From: a bacterium OL-1
GTDB taxonomy: Bacteria; Actinomycetota; Coriobacteriia; Coriobacteriales; Atopobiaceae
Length of the DNA: 64,000 nt
Assembly (NCBI GenBank): GCA_000752675.2
Contig: LM994625.1
Coordinates: forward strand, 427,940 to 491,939
Direction of reading: 5' to 3'
This document shows, piece after piece, positions 25,193 through 33,611 of this stretch. The stretch's first letter is position 1. The number at the start of each line of letters is the position of its first letter. A model generated the notes under the pieces. That model saw nothing but the letters and a program-made list of their open reading frames with translations. It had not been told where the DNA came from and made no database searches. The translations under genes were made by a program, and so were the position numbers.

Positions 25193-26692
25193 ATGGCCAT
25201 CAACACGAAGAACGGGCTCATGCTCCAGGCCTTCTCCTGGTACCTGCCAGCAGACGGCCAGCACTGGCGTCGTCTCGCCAAGATGGCCCCGCGCTTCGCG
25301 GAGGAGGGCTTCACCTCGGTGTGGATGCCGCCTGCCTACAAGGGGCAGGCGGGCGCCGAGGATGTGGGCTATGGCGTCTACGACCTCTGGGACCTGGGCG
25401 AGTTCGACCAGAAGGGATCCGTGCGCACCAAGTACGGCACGCGCCACGAGTATCTGGCTGCCATCCGCGCCATCCAGGAGCAGGGCGTCAACGTGCTGGC
25501 AGACGTTGTTCTCAACCACCGCATGGGTGCCGACGGTACGCAGCTGGTGCTGGCGCAGGAGTGCGACGCGCAGGACCGCACAAAGCCTGTAGGTGATCCA
25601 CGCGAGATTCGCGCCTACACGCGCTTTGAGTTCCCGGGACGCGCAGGCAGGCTTGACCGCTACCAGTGGGGCATCACGGACTTCACCGGCGTCGACTACG
25701 ACGAGCTTGAGGGCACAACTGGCATCTATCGCTTTGTGGGCAAGGAGTGGTCCCGCGAGGTGAGCAACGAGCTGGGTAACTATGACTACCTCATGGGAGC
25801 CGACGTCGACCTGGACGACCCCCGCGTGCGCGCTCAGCTGGCCACGTGGGGCGCCTGGTACCTGGGGCTCACGGGCGTGGACGGCGTGCGGCTTGACGCC
25901 GTGAAGCACATGAGTCGCTCGTTCTACCTCGATTGGCTTGCCCGCATGCGCGAGAAGACCGGCAAGGAGCTCTTTGCCGTAGGCGAGTACTGGTCACAGA
26001 ACGTGGACGAGTTGCAGGGCTACCTGGGACGCGAGGGCGCCATGAGCCTCTTTGACGTGCCGCTCCACTTCAACTTCTACCACGCGTCCACCGCCGGTGA
26101 CGGCATAGACCTTACCCACATCCTGGACGGGAGCCTGGTGAGCGTGGACCCCATCCATGCCGTGACCTTTGTGGACAACCACGACACCCAGCCCGACCAG
26201 GCCCTCGAGTCCACAGTTGAGCCCTGGTTCAAACCGCTTGCCTACGCGCTCATCCTGCTGCGCGAGGCAGGCTATCCCTGCGTCTTCATGGGCGACCTCT
26301 TTGGCCTCCCCAACGACCAGATTCCCGCCGTTCCCGAGCTTGAGCTGCTCATGGAGGTGCGTCGTCGCTTTGCCTATGGCGAGCAGCGCGACTGGTTTGA
26401 CGAGAAGGACCTTGTCGGCTGGACGCGCGAGGGCACGGCGCGGCACGGGATTTCCGGTGCCGCGGTGCTTCTCTCCACGCGCACTGGCAACGCGACGAAG
26501 CGCATGTGCGTTGGCGCGGGGCACGCGGGCGAGACCTGGCGCTGCGTGCTGGGCGTCGACGGCACCGTCACGATCGACAACGATGGCTGGGCGGAGTTTC
26601 CTACCGGCGGCGCGCGGCTGACGGTCTACCTGCCTGCGGCGACAGCGGACAAGCTTGACAGTATTCCCATCCTGGTGAGGCCAGAGGCATAG
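25193..26692 (+). CDS. amyA: Cytoplasmic alpha-amylase (GH13, E. coli AmyA type)
   Basis: Hydrolyses internal alpha-1,4 bonds of glucans in the cytoplasm. 499 aa, no signal peptide. Start 'MLQAFSWYLPADGQHW'. The GH13 catalytic triad is visible: D235 in 'GVRLDAVKHM', E265 in 'FAVGEYWSQ' and D331 in 'FVDNHDTQ'. The 'YDLWDLGEFDQKGSVRTKYG' segment matches the AmyA/GH13_5 branch. It probably works with the phosphorylase and MalQ on glycogen or imported dextrins, although it is encoded elsewhere, just after glmU. Confidence 0.93.
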   Translation: MAINTKNGLMLQAFSWYLPADGQHWRRLAKMAPRFAEEGFTSVWMPPAYKGQAGAEDVGYGVYDLWDLGEFDQKGSVRTKYGTRHEYLAAIRAIQEQGVNVLADVVLNHRMGADGTQLVLAQECDAQDRTKPVGDPREIRAYTRFEFPGRAGRLDRYQWGITDFTGVDYDELEGTTGIYRFVGKEWSREVSNELGNYDYLMGADVDLDDPRVRAQLATWGAWYLGLTGVDGVRLDAVKHMSRSFYLDWLARMREKTGKELFAVGEYWSQNVDELQGYLGREGAMSLFDVPLHFNFYHASTAGDGIDLTHILDGSLVSVDPIHAVTFVDNHDTQPDQALESTVEPWFKPLAYALILLREAGYPCVFMGDLFGLPNDQIPAVPELELLMEVRRRFAYGEQRDWFDEKDLVGWTREGTARHGISGAAVLLSTRTGNATKRMCVGAGHAGETWRCVLGVDGTVTIDNDGWAEFPTGGARLTVYLPAATADKLDSIPILVRPEA

Positions 26693-26772
26693 GCGCCAGC
26701 CAGTTGGCTGCCGCCCGGCAGCTGCTCGCCGGCACTTCTCGGCAGTGGCGCAATTCTCGAACGGAGCAACGC

Positions 26773-27813
26773 ATGAAGAGGATCCTCATGGTGGCCACAG
26801 GCGGCACCATTGCATCCATGCCCGAGGCAGACGGCACGGGCCTTGCCCCGGCGCTCACCGGCGAGGAACTAGCAGGCTACGTTCCGCAGGCACGCGGCCT
26901 GTGTGACCTGGATATCGTTCAACCCATGAACATCGACTCGACAAACATGCGCCCCAGCGACTGGAAGCGCATAGCTGCAACGATCATGGAGGCCTACGAC
27001 GACTACGACGGCTTTGTGGTGCTGCACGGCACGGACACCATGGCATACACGGCGGCAGCCCTCTCCTACCTCATCCAGGGCAGTCCCAAGCCCATCGTGC
27101 TCACGGGCTCGCAGCAACCCATGGCGAACCCCTTCACCGATGCCAAGCTCAACCTGTACCAGTCGCTGCTCTACGCCACCGACGACGACTCGCGCGACGT
27201 GTCCATTGTGTTTGGCGGCTCGGTCATTGTGGGAACGCGCGCCCACAAGCAGCGCACCATGAGCTTCAACGCGTTTACCAGCGTAAACTATCCGCTACCC
27301 GCCATCATCCGCAACGACCGCATCGTGCGCGAGGGCCGAGAGGGAATGACCATCCCCACTGCAGCGGGCACGCCCGTGGCGGCACGGGCAGAACGGCCGC
27401 GCGTCTACGAGCGCTTGGACGAGCACGTGGTTGTGGTGCGACTCACGCCGGGCCTGGGACCGGGGATCCTCGACGCGCTGGGACCAGACTACGACGCTGT
27501 GATTCTCGAGACCTTTGGCATTGGCGGCATCCCAGAGTGCAGGGGCGCCCACTTCGAGCAGGCAATCTTTGACTGGATTGGCTGCGGAAAGACTATCGTG
27601 CTTACCACGCAGGTCTCGGAGGAGGGCCTTGACCTGGGCGTCTACGAGGTGGGAAGCGCGTATGCCAACGAGCCGGCCATCCTCCGCGGTGACGACATGA
27701 CCACGGAGGCCCTGGTGGCAAAGACCATGTGGGCGCTCGGCCAGACACGCGAACCGGCCGAGGTGGCAAAGCTCTTCTATCGGCCCGTGAACCACGACCG
27801 CGCCGTGCGGTAG
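26773..27813 (+). CDS. ansA: L-asparaginase (type I, cytoplasmic)
   Basis: Converts asparagine to aspartate and ammonia. 346 aa without signal peptide. The first catalytic threonine is in 'TGGTIAS' (residues 9-15) and the second in 'LHGTDTMAYTAAALSY' at about residues 83-98. The C-terminal regulatory-type domain is present ('TFGIGGIPECRGAHF'). ATG 26773 is preceded by CGGAG. A possible terminator follows the gene. Confidence 0.92.
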   Translation: MKRILMVATGGTIASMPEADGTGLAPALTGEELAGYVPQARGLCDLDIVQPMNIDSTNMRPSDWKRIAATIMEAYDDYDGFVVLHGTDTMAYTAAALSYLIQGSPKPIVLTGSQQPMANPFTDAKLNLYQSLLYATDDDSRDVSIVFGGSVIVGTRAHKQRTMSFNAFTSVNYPLPAIIRNDRIVREGREGMTIPTAAGTPVAARAERPRVYERLDEHVVVVRLTPGLGPGILDALGPDYDAVILETFGIGGIPECRGAHFEQAIFDWIGCGKTIVLTTQVSEEGLDLGVYEVGSAYANEPAILRGDDMTTEALVAKTMWALGQTREPAEVAKLFYRPVNHDRAVR

Positions 27814-27929
27814 GAGACGGCGCTAGAGGGCACGTTCCGAACGCGATGGCATACGTAGGTCTCGCCCCGCCGCCAACGGCAACAGTCGCCGAAGAGGCAT
27901 CATTGTTGCGTTTTGCATCACCTTGGCCC

Positions 27930-27964
27930 CTCCGGAGTCAATAAGTCGCCGGAGCGCTTGTTTT
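27930..27964 (+). terminator. Possible terminator after ansA
   Basis: CTCCGG (27930-27935) and CCGGAG (27949-27954) form a 6-bp stem with a 13-base loop, followed by CGCTTGTTTT. The stem is short, so this is moderate support. Confidence 0.45.
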
Positions 27965-28006
27965 GACGCAATCGGCAACAACAGCAGCCTCCCGGCGCCG
28001 CCGTCC

Positions 28007-29212
28007 CTACCCGCGCGACTCCTCGCGCTTCGTGAGCGCCAACGTGACACCCACCAGCGCTGCTGCCGCCACGGCGAGCACTGCCCCCACCAGGCCCACC
28101 GCGCCGATCCCCGGACCAGAGACCACGACACCTCCCACAAAGGTCCCAAAGGCAATCCCCACGTTGAACGAGAGCGGCTCGAGCGAGCTGGCCAGCGTGA
28201 GCGCCTTGGGGTAGCGCCTGCGCGCCACGTCCATGAAGTGGGACACGCTGGGAATCGACGCCACGTACATGACCAGCCCCACAAGCATCACCAGCACCAG
28301 GGCAGCCGGCATCGACGAGCCCGCCACGTACAGCCCCGCGAGAATCGCCGCCTGGGCGAGAAAGACCACGACCAGCGCCTTGAGGCCAAAGCGCATGTCC
28401 ACCCAGCCGCTCAGCAGGTTCGAGCCAAACGTGATGACTCCATACACCACGAGTGCCCCGCTCACGGCCACGGCGTCCATCCCCAGCACCTGCTCCATGT
28501 ACGGCGTCACGTAGCCGTAGAACGTGCACACAGAGCCAATGCCAAACACAAACACGAGCATGCCCGCAATGATGCTCGGCTCGCCAAAGAGGCGCGCCTG
28601 CTCACGCGCGGTTGCGGGCTCGTCGGTCTGGCCACTTCTCGGCATGAAAACGGCGAGAAGAACGCCAGCAATAAGCGAGAGAGCAAGTGCCCCGTACATG
28701 GCAACGTGCCATCCGACCGTGCTCGCAAGGATCTTGCCAACGCTCGTCGCCACGATAAGCGCCACGGAATAGCTGGCATACACCAGCGTGAGGGCGCCGG
28801 ACGACCTCTTGGCACCCACCAGCTCCGGAATGAAGGTCACACCAACCGCCAGCAGCGCGCCAGAGACCGAGCCCAGCAGCACGCGCGCCGCAAGCAGCAC
28901 GCCAAAGCTTGGCGCGAACGTCGAGAGGGCATTGCCCAAACAAAAGAGGACCAGGTAGACCAGCATGACGGAGTAGCGCCTAAAGCGGCCCGTCGCCAGG
29001 GCGAGTACCGGCGTCATCACCGCGTACGGCAGCGCAAAGAGACTGATGAGCTGGCCGGCAGTGGCAAGCGAGACGCCCATCTCCTTTGCCAGGTTTGACT
29101 CGATGCCAATCACGATGAACTCCGAGCAGCCCAGCGCAAAGCCCATGAGCACGAGAAGGGCCACGCACAGACGCGCACGGCCCGGCGTAACGCCAGTCAC
29201 AGTCTCTTCCAC
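28007..29212 (-). CDS. MFS transporter (AraJ/drug-efflux type)
   Basis: Major facilitator with about twelve membrane segments (401 aa). The conserved loop between segments 2 and 3 is seen as 'ALATGRFRRYSVML'. The N-terminal 'ALGCSEFIVIGI' resembles the AraJ/YdhP efflux group ('FxxGxxEFxxxG'). I chose GTG 29212 because GAGGGGG precedes it by 7 bp. Substrate unknown; the group includes sugar and drug exporters. It is divergent from pth. Confidence 0.85.
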   Translation of the reverse strand: MEETVTGVTPGRARLCVALLVLMGFALGCSEFIVIGIESNLAKEMGVSLATAGQLISLFALPYAVMTPVLALATGRFRRYSVMLVYLVLFCLGNALSTFAPSFGVLLAARVLLGSVSGALLAVGVTFIPELVGAKRSSGALTLVYASYSVALIVATSVGKILASTVGWHVAMYGALALSLIAGVLLAVFMPRSGQTDEPATAREQARLFGEPSIIAGMLVFVFGIGSVCTFYGYVTPYMEQVLGMDAVAVSGALVVYGVITFGSNLLSGWVDMRFGLKALVVVFLAQAAILAGLYVAGSSMPAALVLVMLVGLVMYVASIPSVSHFMDVARRRYPKALTLASSLEPLSFNVGIAFGTFVGGVVVSGPGIGAVGLVGAVLAVAAAALVGVTLALTKREESRG

Positions 29213-29281
29213 GAACAAATCCCCCTCAGAAGGCGGCAACAGCCGAGAAGCCTAGCACGCGCTTCTCAACGTTGCCACACC

Positions 29282-29311
29282 GCTTGCGTTACCCTTACCG
29301 TAACCGCAAGC
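29282..29311. repeat. Inverted repeat between the MFS gene and pth
   Basis: GCTTGCG-TTAC and GTAA-CCGCAAGC are near-complementary arms around a short loop, with one bulged base. It lies in the shared promoter region and may be an operator. No regulator gene is adjacent. Confidence 0.4.
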
Positions 29312-29332
29312 AACCATGACGAGAGGAGCGTC

Positions 29333-29905
29333 ATGTCCGCGCGTCCCAAGGAGATCCGGCTCGTGTGCGGCCTGGGCAACCCCGGCCCAGAGTACGAGCG
29401 CACGCGTCACAACATTGGCTTTGCCACCGTCGACGTGCTGGCCGAGCGCGCCGGCACGCGCTACTGGAAGAGCGAGGCCGGCTGCATGGTTGCCCGTGCC
29501 CTCATCGGCGGACGCGAGGTCATTCTCGCCAAACCGCAGGACTTCATGAACACGAGCGGCGGCCCGCTCTCCAAGCTCATGCGACAGGAGCACGTGACCC
29601 CCGCAGAGATCCTGGTGGTGCACGACGAGGTTGACCTTCCCGCGGGAGAGGTGCGCGCCAAGTGGGGCGGCGGCCTTAATGCCCACAATGGCCTGCGCTC
29701 CATTGCTAACAAGCTCGGAACGAGGGACTTCTCGCGCGTTCGCTGCGGCATTGGTCGTCCGCCCGGAAAGATGCAGGTGGCAGACTACGTCCTGCGCGAG
29801 CTCAAGGGCGGTTTCCTGGACGAGTTCCTCATTCTGGCCCAGGACGCGACGTCTCTCTGCGAGCAGGTCGTGAGAGACGGTATGCCCGCGGACGCCCTAC
29901 GCTAG
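29333..29905 (+). CDS. pth: Peptidyl-tRNA hydrolase
   Basis: Recycles tRNA from peptidyl-tRNAs dropped by ribosomes. 190 aa. The motif 'CGLGNPGPEYERTRHNIG' holds the substrate Asn16 and catalytic His26; 'QDFMNTSGGPL' and 'VVHDEVDLPAGEVRAKWGGG' with the catalytic-site Asp and Asn follow. ATG 29333 has GAGAGGAG upstream. Normal length and complete. Confidence 0.96.
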   Translation: MSARPKEIRLVCGLGNPGPEYERTRHNIGFATVDVLAERAGTRYWKSEAGCMVARALIGGREVILAKPQDFMNTSGGPLSKLMRQEHVTPAEILVVHDEVDLPAGEVRAKWGGGLNAHNGLRSIANKLGTRDFSRVRCGIGRPPGKMQVADYVLRELKGGFLDEFLILAQDATSLCEQVVRDGMPADALR

Positions 29906-29932
29906 CTCCGGCAACGAGCAACCGCTCGCCTC

Positions 29933-29968
29933 AAAACCTGCTGCGATAAAAAAACCTGCTGCGATAAA
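29933..29968. repeat. Tandem 18-bp duplication upstream of nfnAB
   Basis: AAAACCTGCTGCGATAAA occurs twice head to tail with no spacer (29933-29950 and 29951-29968). Related AAACCTGCGGC sequences occur after the operon (32455 and 32555 on the opposite strand). Function unknown. Confidence 0.85.
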
Positions 29969-30092
29969 TCATGTAGGCGCTGTTGAGGGTAATCTACAGT
30001 TCAACCAACAATTAAACTAAGACGTTGGTAGGCCTTGGGCATCTCCGCTCGGGGTCAAGTCTGAAGCGGCTTTAGGAGAGGAGTCAGGCTTC

Positions 30093-30935
30093 ATGTATAA
30101 GATCCTCGAAAAGACGCAGTTCTCGGAGAAGGTGTTCAAGTTCCGCATCGAGGCGCCGGAAATGGCCAAGCACGCACACGCTGGCCAGTTCCTCATGGTT
30201 CGCGCCAACGAGACCGGTGAGCGCGTGCCGTTCACCTTCGCGGACTGGAACCCCGAGGAGGGCTGGGTCGAGTTCATCTTCATGGTGGTCGGCAAGACCA
30301 CGAAGATGCTCTCTACGTACGAGCCCGGCGACGCCATTCTCGACGTCACCGGCCCGCTGGGACAGCCCACGGTCATGGCCCCTGGGACCACCTGCGTCAT
30401 TGGTGGCGGCGTTGGACTTGCCATCGCGTACCCCGTTGCGCGCACGCTGGTGAAGACCGGCCACGAGGTTCACGCCATCATGGGCGCCCGCACCAAGGAC
30501 CTGCTTCTTCTCGAGGATCAGTTCCGCGAGCTTCTGCCCGACGACCACATCCACATCACCACCGACGACGGCTCCTACGGCGAGAAGGGCGTGGTCACTG
30601 CCCCGCTCGAGCGTCTGCTCCAGGCCAAGGCCGTCGACGAGGTCTTCTGCGTTGGCCCCGTCCCCATGATGAAGTTCTCCACGCTCACGGCCGAGAAGTA
30701 CGGCACCCCCATCACCGCGTCGCTCAACCCCATCATGGTCGACGGCACGGGCATGTGCGGCTGCTGCCGCGTCGAGATCGACGGCAAGACCAAGTTTGCC
30801 TGCGTCGACGGTCCCGACTTCGACGCAACCAAGGTCGACTGGAACGACCTGCGCGCGCGTCAGGCTGCATACCGTACCGAGGAGGGCCAGGCCCTCAAGG
30901 CCTATGAGGAGGCGAACTGCGCATGCCACAGGTAA
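30093..30935 (+). CDS. nfnA: Ferredoxin-NADP+ oxidoreductase small subunit (NfnA type)
   Basis: FAD/2Fe-2S subunit of a soluble NADH-dependent reduced ferredoxin:NADP+ oxidoreductase, a flavin-bifurcating enzyme that balances NADH, NADPH and ferredoxin in anaerobes. 280 aa. The FAD-binding barrel comes first ('RVPFTFADWNPEEGW'), then the nucleotide-binding part ('CVIGGGVGLAIAYPVAR'). The C-terminal cysteine cluster 'GTGMCGCCRVEIDGKTKFAC' binds the 2Fe-2S centre. The same architecture is annotated as PyrK/sulfide dehydrogenase-like; the partner gene decides for Nfn. It overlaps nfnB by 13 bp. Confidence 0.9.
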   Translation: MYKILEKTQFSEKVFKFRIEAPEMAKHAHAGQFLMVRANETGERVPFTFADWNPEEGWVEFIFMVVGKTTKMLSTYEPGDAILDVTGPLGQPTVMAPGTTCVIGGGVGLAIAYPVARTLVKTGHEVHAIMGARTKDLLLLEDQFRELLPDDHIHITTDDGSYGEKGVVTAPLERLLQAKAVDEVFCVGPVPMMKFSTLTAEKYGTPITASLNPIMVDGTGMCGCCRVEIDGKTKFACVDGPDFDATKVDWNDLRARQAAYRTEEGQALKAYEEANCACHR

Positions 30936-32329
30936 ACGGTCGCTTTGTTCCCGACATGAAGTCCCCGCGCACCCCAGACAACGAGGAGCCGGCGGAGGAG
31001 CGTGCCCACGACTTCCGCCCCGTCGACAAGGGCTTCACCAAGGAGATGGCGCTGGCCGAGGCTGAGCGCTGCATGGACTGCAAGAAGCCCCTCTGCGTCG
31101 AGGGCTGCCCAGTCAACATCAAGATCCCTAAGTTCATCGAGAAGATTCGCGAGCAGGACTTTGGCGCCGCTCTCGACATCATCCACGAGGACTCGATGCT
31201 CCCCGCAATCTGCGGCCGCGTGTGCCCGCAGGAGAACCAGTGCGAGGGCCGCTGCATCCGCGGCAAGAAGTCCGAGCCCGTGGCCATCGGCCAGCTCGAG
31301 CGCTTCCTGGGCGACCAGCCCGAGCTTGCCAGCAAGCCGCAGATGAAGCCCGCAAACGGCAAGAAGGTCGCCGTCATTGGCTCCGGCCCCTCCGGCATCA
31401 CCTGCGCCGGCGAGCTTGCGCGTAACGGCTTTGACGTCACTGTCTTCGAGGCATTCTTCACCGGCGGCGGCGTGCTTGTCTACGGCATTCCCGAGTTCCG
31501 TCTGCCCAAGGCAGTCGTCAAGCGCGAGATCGACGGCCTCAAGGAGCTGGGCGTCAAGTTTGAGTTCAACTCTGTTATGGGCAACCTGGCCAATGCCGAC
31601 GAGCTCCTGGGCGAGAAGGGCTTCGATGCCATTTACGTGGCAACTGGCGCCGGCCTGCCTAAGTTCCTCAACATCCCCGGCGAGAACCTGCCCAACGTGT
31701 ACTTCGCCAACGAGTACCTCACCCGCGTGAACCTCATGAAGGCGAACAAGTTCCCCGAGTACGACACCCCCACCAAGCACGCCAAGCAGGTCGTGGTCTT
31801 TGGTGGCGGTAACGTCGCCATGGACGCTGTCCGCACGGCAAAGCGCCTGGGTGCCGAGCGCGCCATTATCGCTTACCGCCGCACCGAGGCCGAGATGCCC
31901 GCCCGTCGCGCCGAGCTTCACCACGCCAAGGCCGAGGGCGTCGAGGTTATGCCGCTTGTCTCGCCGCTTGAGTTCATCGCTGGCGAAGACGGCAACGTGT
32001 GCGCCGTGAAGGTCCAGAAGATGGAGCTGGGCGAGCCCGACGCCTCTGGCCGTCGTCGCCCCATCCCCATCGAGGGCGCCATCGAGGAGATCCCCTGCGA
32101 CGTGGCCATCTCCGCCATTGGCACCAACGCCAACCCCTTCGCCAAGAAGATTGGTGGCATGGACCTCAACAAGTGGGGCTACATCGTTGCTGACGAGAAC
32201 GGCCGCACCTCCAACCCCCGCATCTGGGCTGGCGGCGACATCGTCACCGGTGCCGCAACGGTCATCCTGGCCATGGGCGCCGGCAAGACCGCCGCAGCAA
32301 GCATCACCGAGACGCTTACCGCCGAGTAG
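30923..32329 (+). CDS. nfnB: NADPH-dependent glutamate synthase small-chain-like subunit (NfnB type)
   Basis: 468 aa. N-terminal 4Fe-4S domain with Cys clusters ('ERCMDCKKPLCVEGCPVNI' at about 49-67 and 'CGRVCPQENQCEGRC' at about 96-110). The FAD-binding 'VAVIGSGPSGITCAGELA' (about 152-169) and NADPH-binding 'VVVFGGGNVAMDAVRTAK' (about 291-308) Rossmann motifs follow. This is the GltD-like large subunit of NfnAB. No glutamate-synthase large chain is nearby, so the ferredoxin-linked role is preferred. A strong terminator follows. Confidence 0.9.
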   Translation: MPQVNGRFVPDMKSPRTPDNEEPAEERAHDFRPVDKGFTKEMALAEAERCMDCKKPLCVEGCPVNIKIPKFIEKIREQDFGAALDIIHEDSMLPAICGRVCPQENQCEGRCIRGKKSEPVAIGQLERFLGDQPELASKPQMKPANGKKVAVIGSGPSGITCAGELARNGFDVTVFEAFFTGGGVLVYGIPEFRLPKAVVKREIDGLKELGVKFEFNSVMGNLANADELLGEKGFDAIYVATGAGLPKFLNIPGENLPNVYFANEYLTRVNLMKANKFPEYDTPTKHAKQVVVFGGGNVAMDAVRTAKRLGAERAIIAYRRTEAEMPARRAELHHAKAEGVEVMPLVSPLEFIAGEDGNVCAVKVQKMELGEPDASGRRRPIPIEGAIEEIPCDVAISAIGTNANPFAKKIGGMDLNKWGYIVADENGRTSNPRIWAGGDIVTGAATVILAMGAGKTAAASITETLTAE

Positions 32330-32361
32330 CACAGCGCTTCTCGTAGGTTTTGCCGCGTTCG

Positions 32362-32399
32362 CGGGCCCCAAGGCCATCTGGCCTCGGGGCCCGTTTCTT
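32362..32399 (+). terminator. Rho-independent terminator after nfnAB
   Basis: CGGGCCCC (32362-32369) pairs with GGGGCCCG (32386-32393) with an inner AGGCC/GGCCT stem, followed by TTTCTTG. Confidence 0.88.
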
Positions 32400-32454
32400 G
32401 TCTGCGGTAGCCCCCGCGGTGGAGCCTCGCCTCCAAGACACCCAAATGCAGCGG

Positions 32455-32555
32455 AAACCTGCGGCTTAGTTGCAGCTGGGCTCATGCGATGCCGAGAATA
32501 ACTGCAGGCAGATGACTTGCGGCTTTCTCAGGCACTGCTATTAAGCCGCAGGTTT
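32455..32555. repeat. 14-bp inverted repeat after nfnAB
   Basis: AAACCTGCGGCTTA (32455-32468) and its exact complement TAAGCCGCAGGTTT (32542-32555), 73 bp apart. A partial third copy (TTGCGGCTTTCTCAG) starts near 32518. The core resembles the 18-bp tandem unit upstream of nfnA. Confidence 0.75.
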
Positions 32556-32774
32556 TCTCAGTGGGCGAGCAACGCACGGCGGGATGGAGCATCGCCGCGC
32601 AGAACTATCCCCAGCAGTCGTTTTCGCACGAAATTCTTGGGTCAGGCTAGCTGTAACTGGGCAAACACCGTAAATATCAGGAATTACGTTCAATAATTGG
32701 CGTCCTCGGCCAGCGAGTTGCAGAGCCCTCGGCTTGCAGGAAAGCGGCGCACGATTGAAAGCTCGCTGCACTAG

Positions 32775-32799
32775 TGCACGAAAATGGCCTATCGGACGG
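32775..32799 (-). repeat. 25-bp repeat, copy A (minus orientation)
   Basis: Reads CCGTCCGATAGGCCATTTTC then GTGCA on the minus strand. It differs from copy B at four or so positions; it is the most diverged copy. Confidence 0.85.
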
Positions 32800-32814
32800 G
32801 ATTTTTCTTCCGGC

Positions 32815-32839
32815 TGCACAAAAGGGCCCTATCGAACGG
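32815..32839 (-). repeat. 25-bp repeat, copy B (minus orientation)
   Basis: Reads CCGTTCGATAGGGCCCTTTT then GTGCA on the minus strand. It starts exactly 40 bp after copy A. Confidence 0.9.
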
Positions 32840-32959
32840 TTTCCTCCACGCATCCTCATCAAAAGTTGAATATTATTTGCATGAATATACATATTTCTAT
32901 GAATATATGCAATTACATGCAACGTTGATTTGAAGTTTGATGTCATTGCGCGGGGGGCA

Positions 32960-32984
32960 CCGTTCGATAGGGCGTTTTTGTGCA
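32960..32984 (+). repeat. 25-bp repeat, copy C (plus orientation)
   Basis: Reads CCGTTCGATAGGGCGTTTTT then GTGCA on the plus strand, two bases different from copy B. Confidence 0.9.
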
Positions 32985-32999
32985 TCAGTCTCCATAATC

Positions 33000-33024
33000 C
33001 CGTTCGATAGAGCGTTTTTATGCA
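33000..33024 (+). repeat. 25-bp repeat, copy D (plus orientation)
   Basis: Reads CCGTTCGATAGAGCGTTTTT then ATGCA on the plus strand, exactly 40 bp after copy C, so the C-D spacing mirrors A-B. It ends about 100 bp before the barnase-like gene. Confidence 0.9.
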
Positions 33025-33126
33025 GCCAGCGGGGAATCACGTAGCTTTGGGACACCCGCTGCAACGACCCGGAGACAGCCCACATACAATCGAGAAGAAC
33101 CAAACGCCACGCCGCAGGGAGGACCC

Positions 33127-33603
33127 TTGGGAAAGCTTCACGACCTTGCACATGCGCTCGCCATCACGCTCACGGCAGTAGTGCTGAGTCTCTCTCTTGC
33201 TGCTTGCGGCAGCGGCACCGCTCAACAGGCGGATTCCCAAGACCAGCCGCAAGCCACCGCAATCTCCCGCGACGGCAGCTACACCAGCAAGGAGGACGTG
33301 GCACTCTACCTGCACACCTACGGAGAGCTTCCATCAAACTTCATCTCGAAGACAAGGGCCCGCGAGGCAGGGTGGAACCCGCAGGAGGGCAACCTCGACA
33401 AGGTCTGCCCGGGCAAGAGCATTGGCGGCAGCGTCTTCTACAATGATGACGGTGCGCTGCCGGACGCTCCGGGACGCACCTGGCACGAATGCGACATTAA
33501 CTACCAGGGCGGGCATCGCGGTCCAGAACGCATTGTGTACTCCAACGATGGCCTCGTGTACTACACGCCAGACCACTACCAGACCTTTGAGCAGCTCTAC
33601 TAG
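33127..33603 (+). CDS. Barnase-like secreted ribonuclease with lipobox
   Basis: Guanyl-preferring extracellular RNase of the barnase (N1/T1) family, 158 aa from a TTG start with GGGAGGACC upstream. Residues 1-27 form a signal peptide ending in a lipobox (LAAC, Cys27), so the enzyme should be lipid-anchored outside the membrane, unlike free barnase. The catalytic residues align by eye with barnase: E121 in 'WHECDINY', R135 in 'PERIVYSNDG' and H150 in 'DHYQTF'. The fold region begins near 'SKEDVALYLHTYGELPSNFI'. The next gene encodes its likely inhibitor. It could serve as a competition toxin or in RNA scavenging. Confidence 0.92.
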   Translation: MGKLHDLAHALAITLTAVVLSLSLAACGSGTAQQADSQDQPQATAISRDGSYTSKEDVALYLHTYGELPSNFISKTRAREAGWNPQEGNLDKVCPGKSIGGSVFYNDDGALPDAPGRTWHECDINYQGGHRGPERIVYSNDGLVYYTPDHYQTFEQLY

Positions 33604-33611
33604 GAGGAGCC

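Larger units (their letters stand above)
32400..33126. other. 727-bp non-coding region with repeats and an AT-rich core
   Basis: No convincing gene: reading frames of 60-100 codons here lack ribosome sites and just translate the repeats. From left to right it holds a 14-bp inverted repeat (32455-32468 / 32542-32555), then four copies of a 25-bp repeat as two mirrored pairs (32775-32839 and 32960-33024). Between the pairs lie 120 bp that are much more AT-rich than the rest of the window, with ATGAATATA at 32881-32889 and 32899-32907 and TTGCAT/ATGCAA motifs. It ends at the ribosome site of the barnase-like gene. Confidence 0.8.

Noticed and set aside
32775-33024. CRISPR array
   Set aside because: Only four copies in opposite orientations, spacers of 15 and 120 bp, and no cas genes.
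32541-33151. Several 60-100-codon frames in the non-coding region before the barnase-like gene
   Set aside because: No ribosome sites, no recognisable motifs, and the shared peptide fragments (e.g. HKNALSNG) are just translations of the 25-bp repeat.
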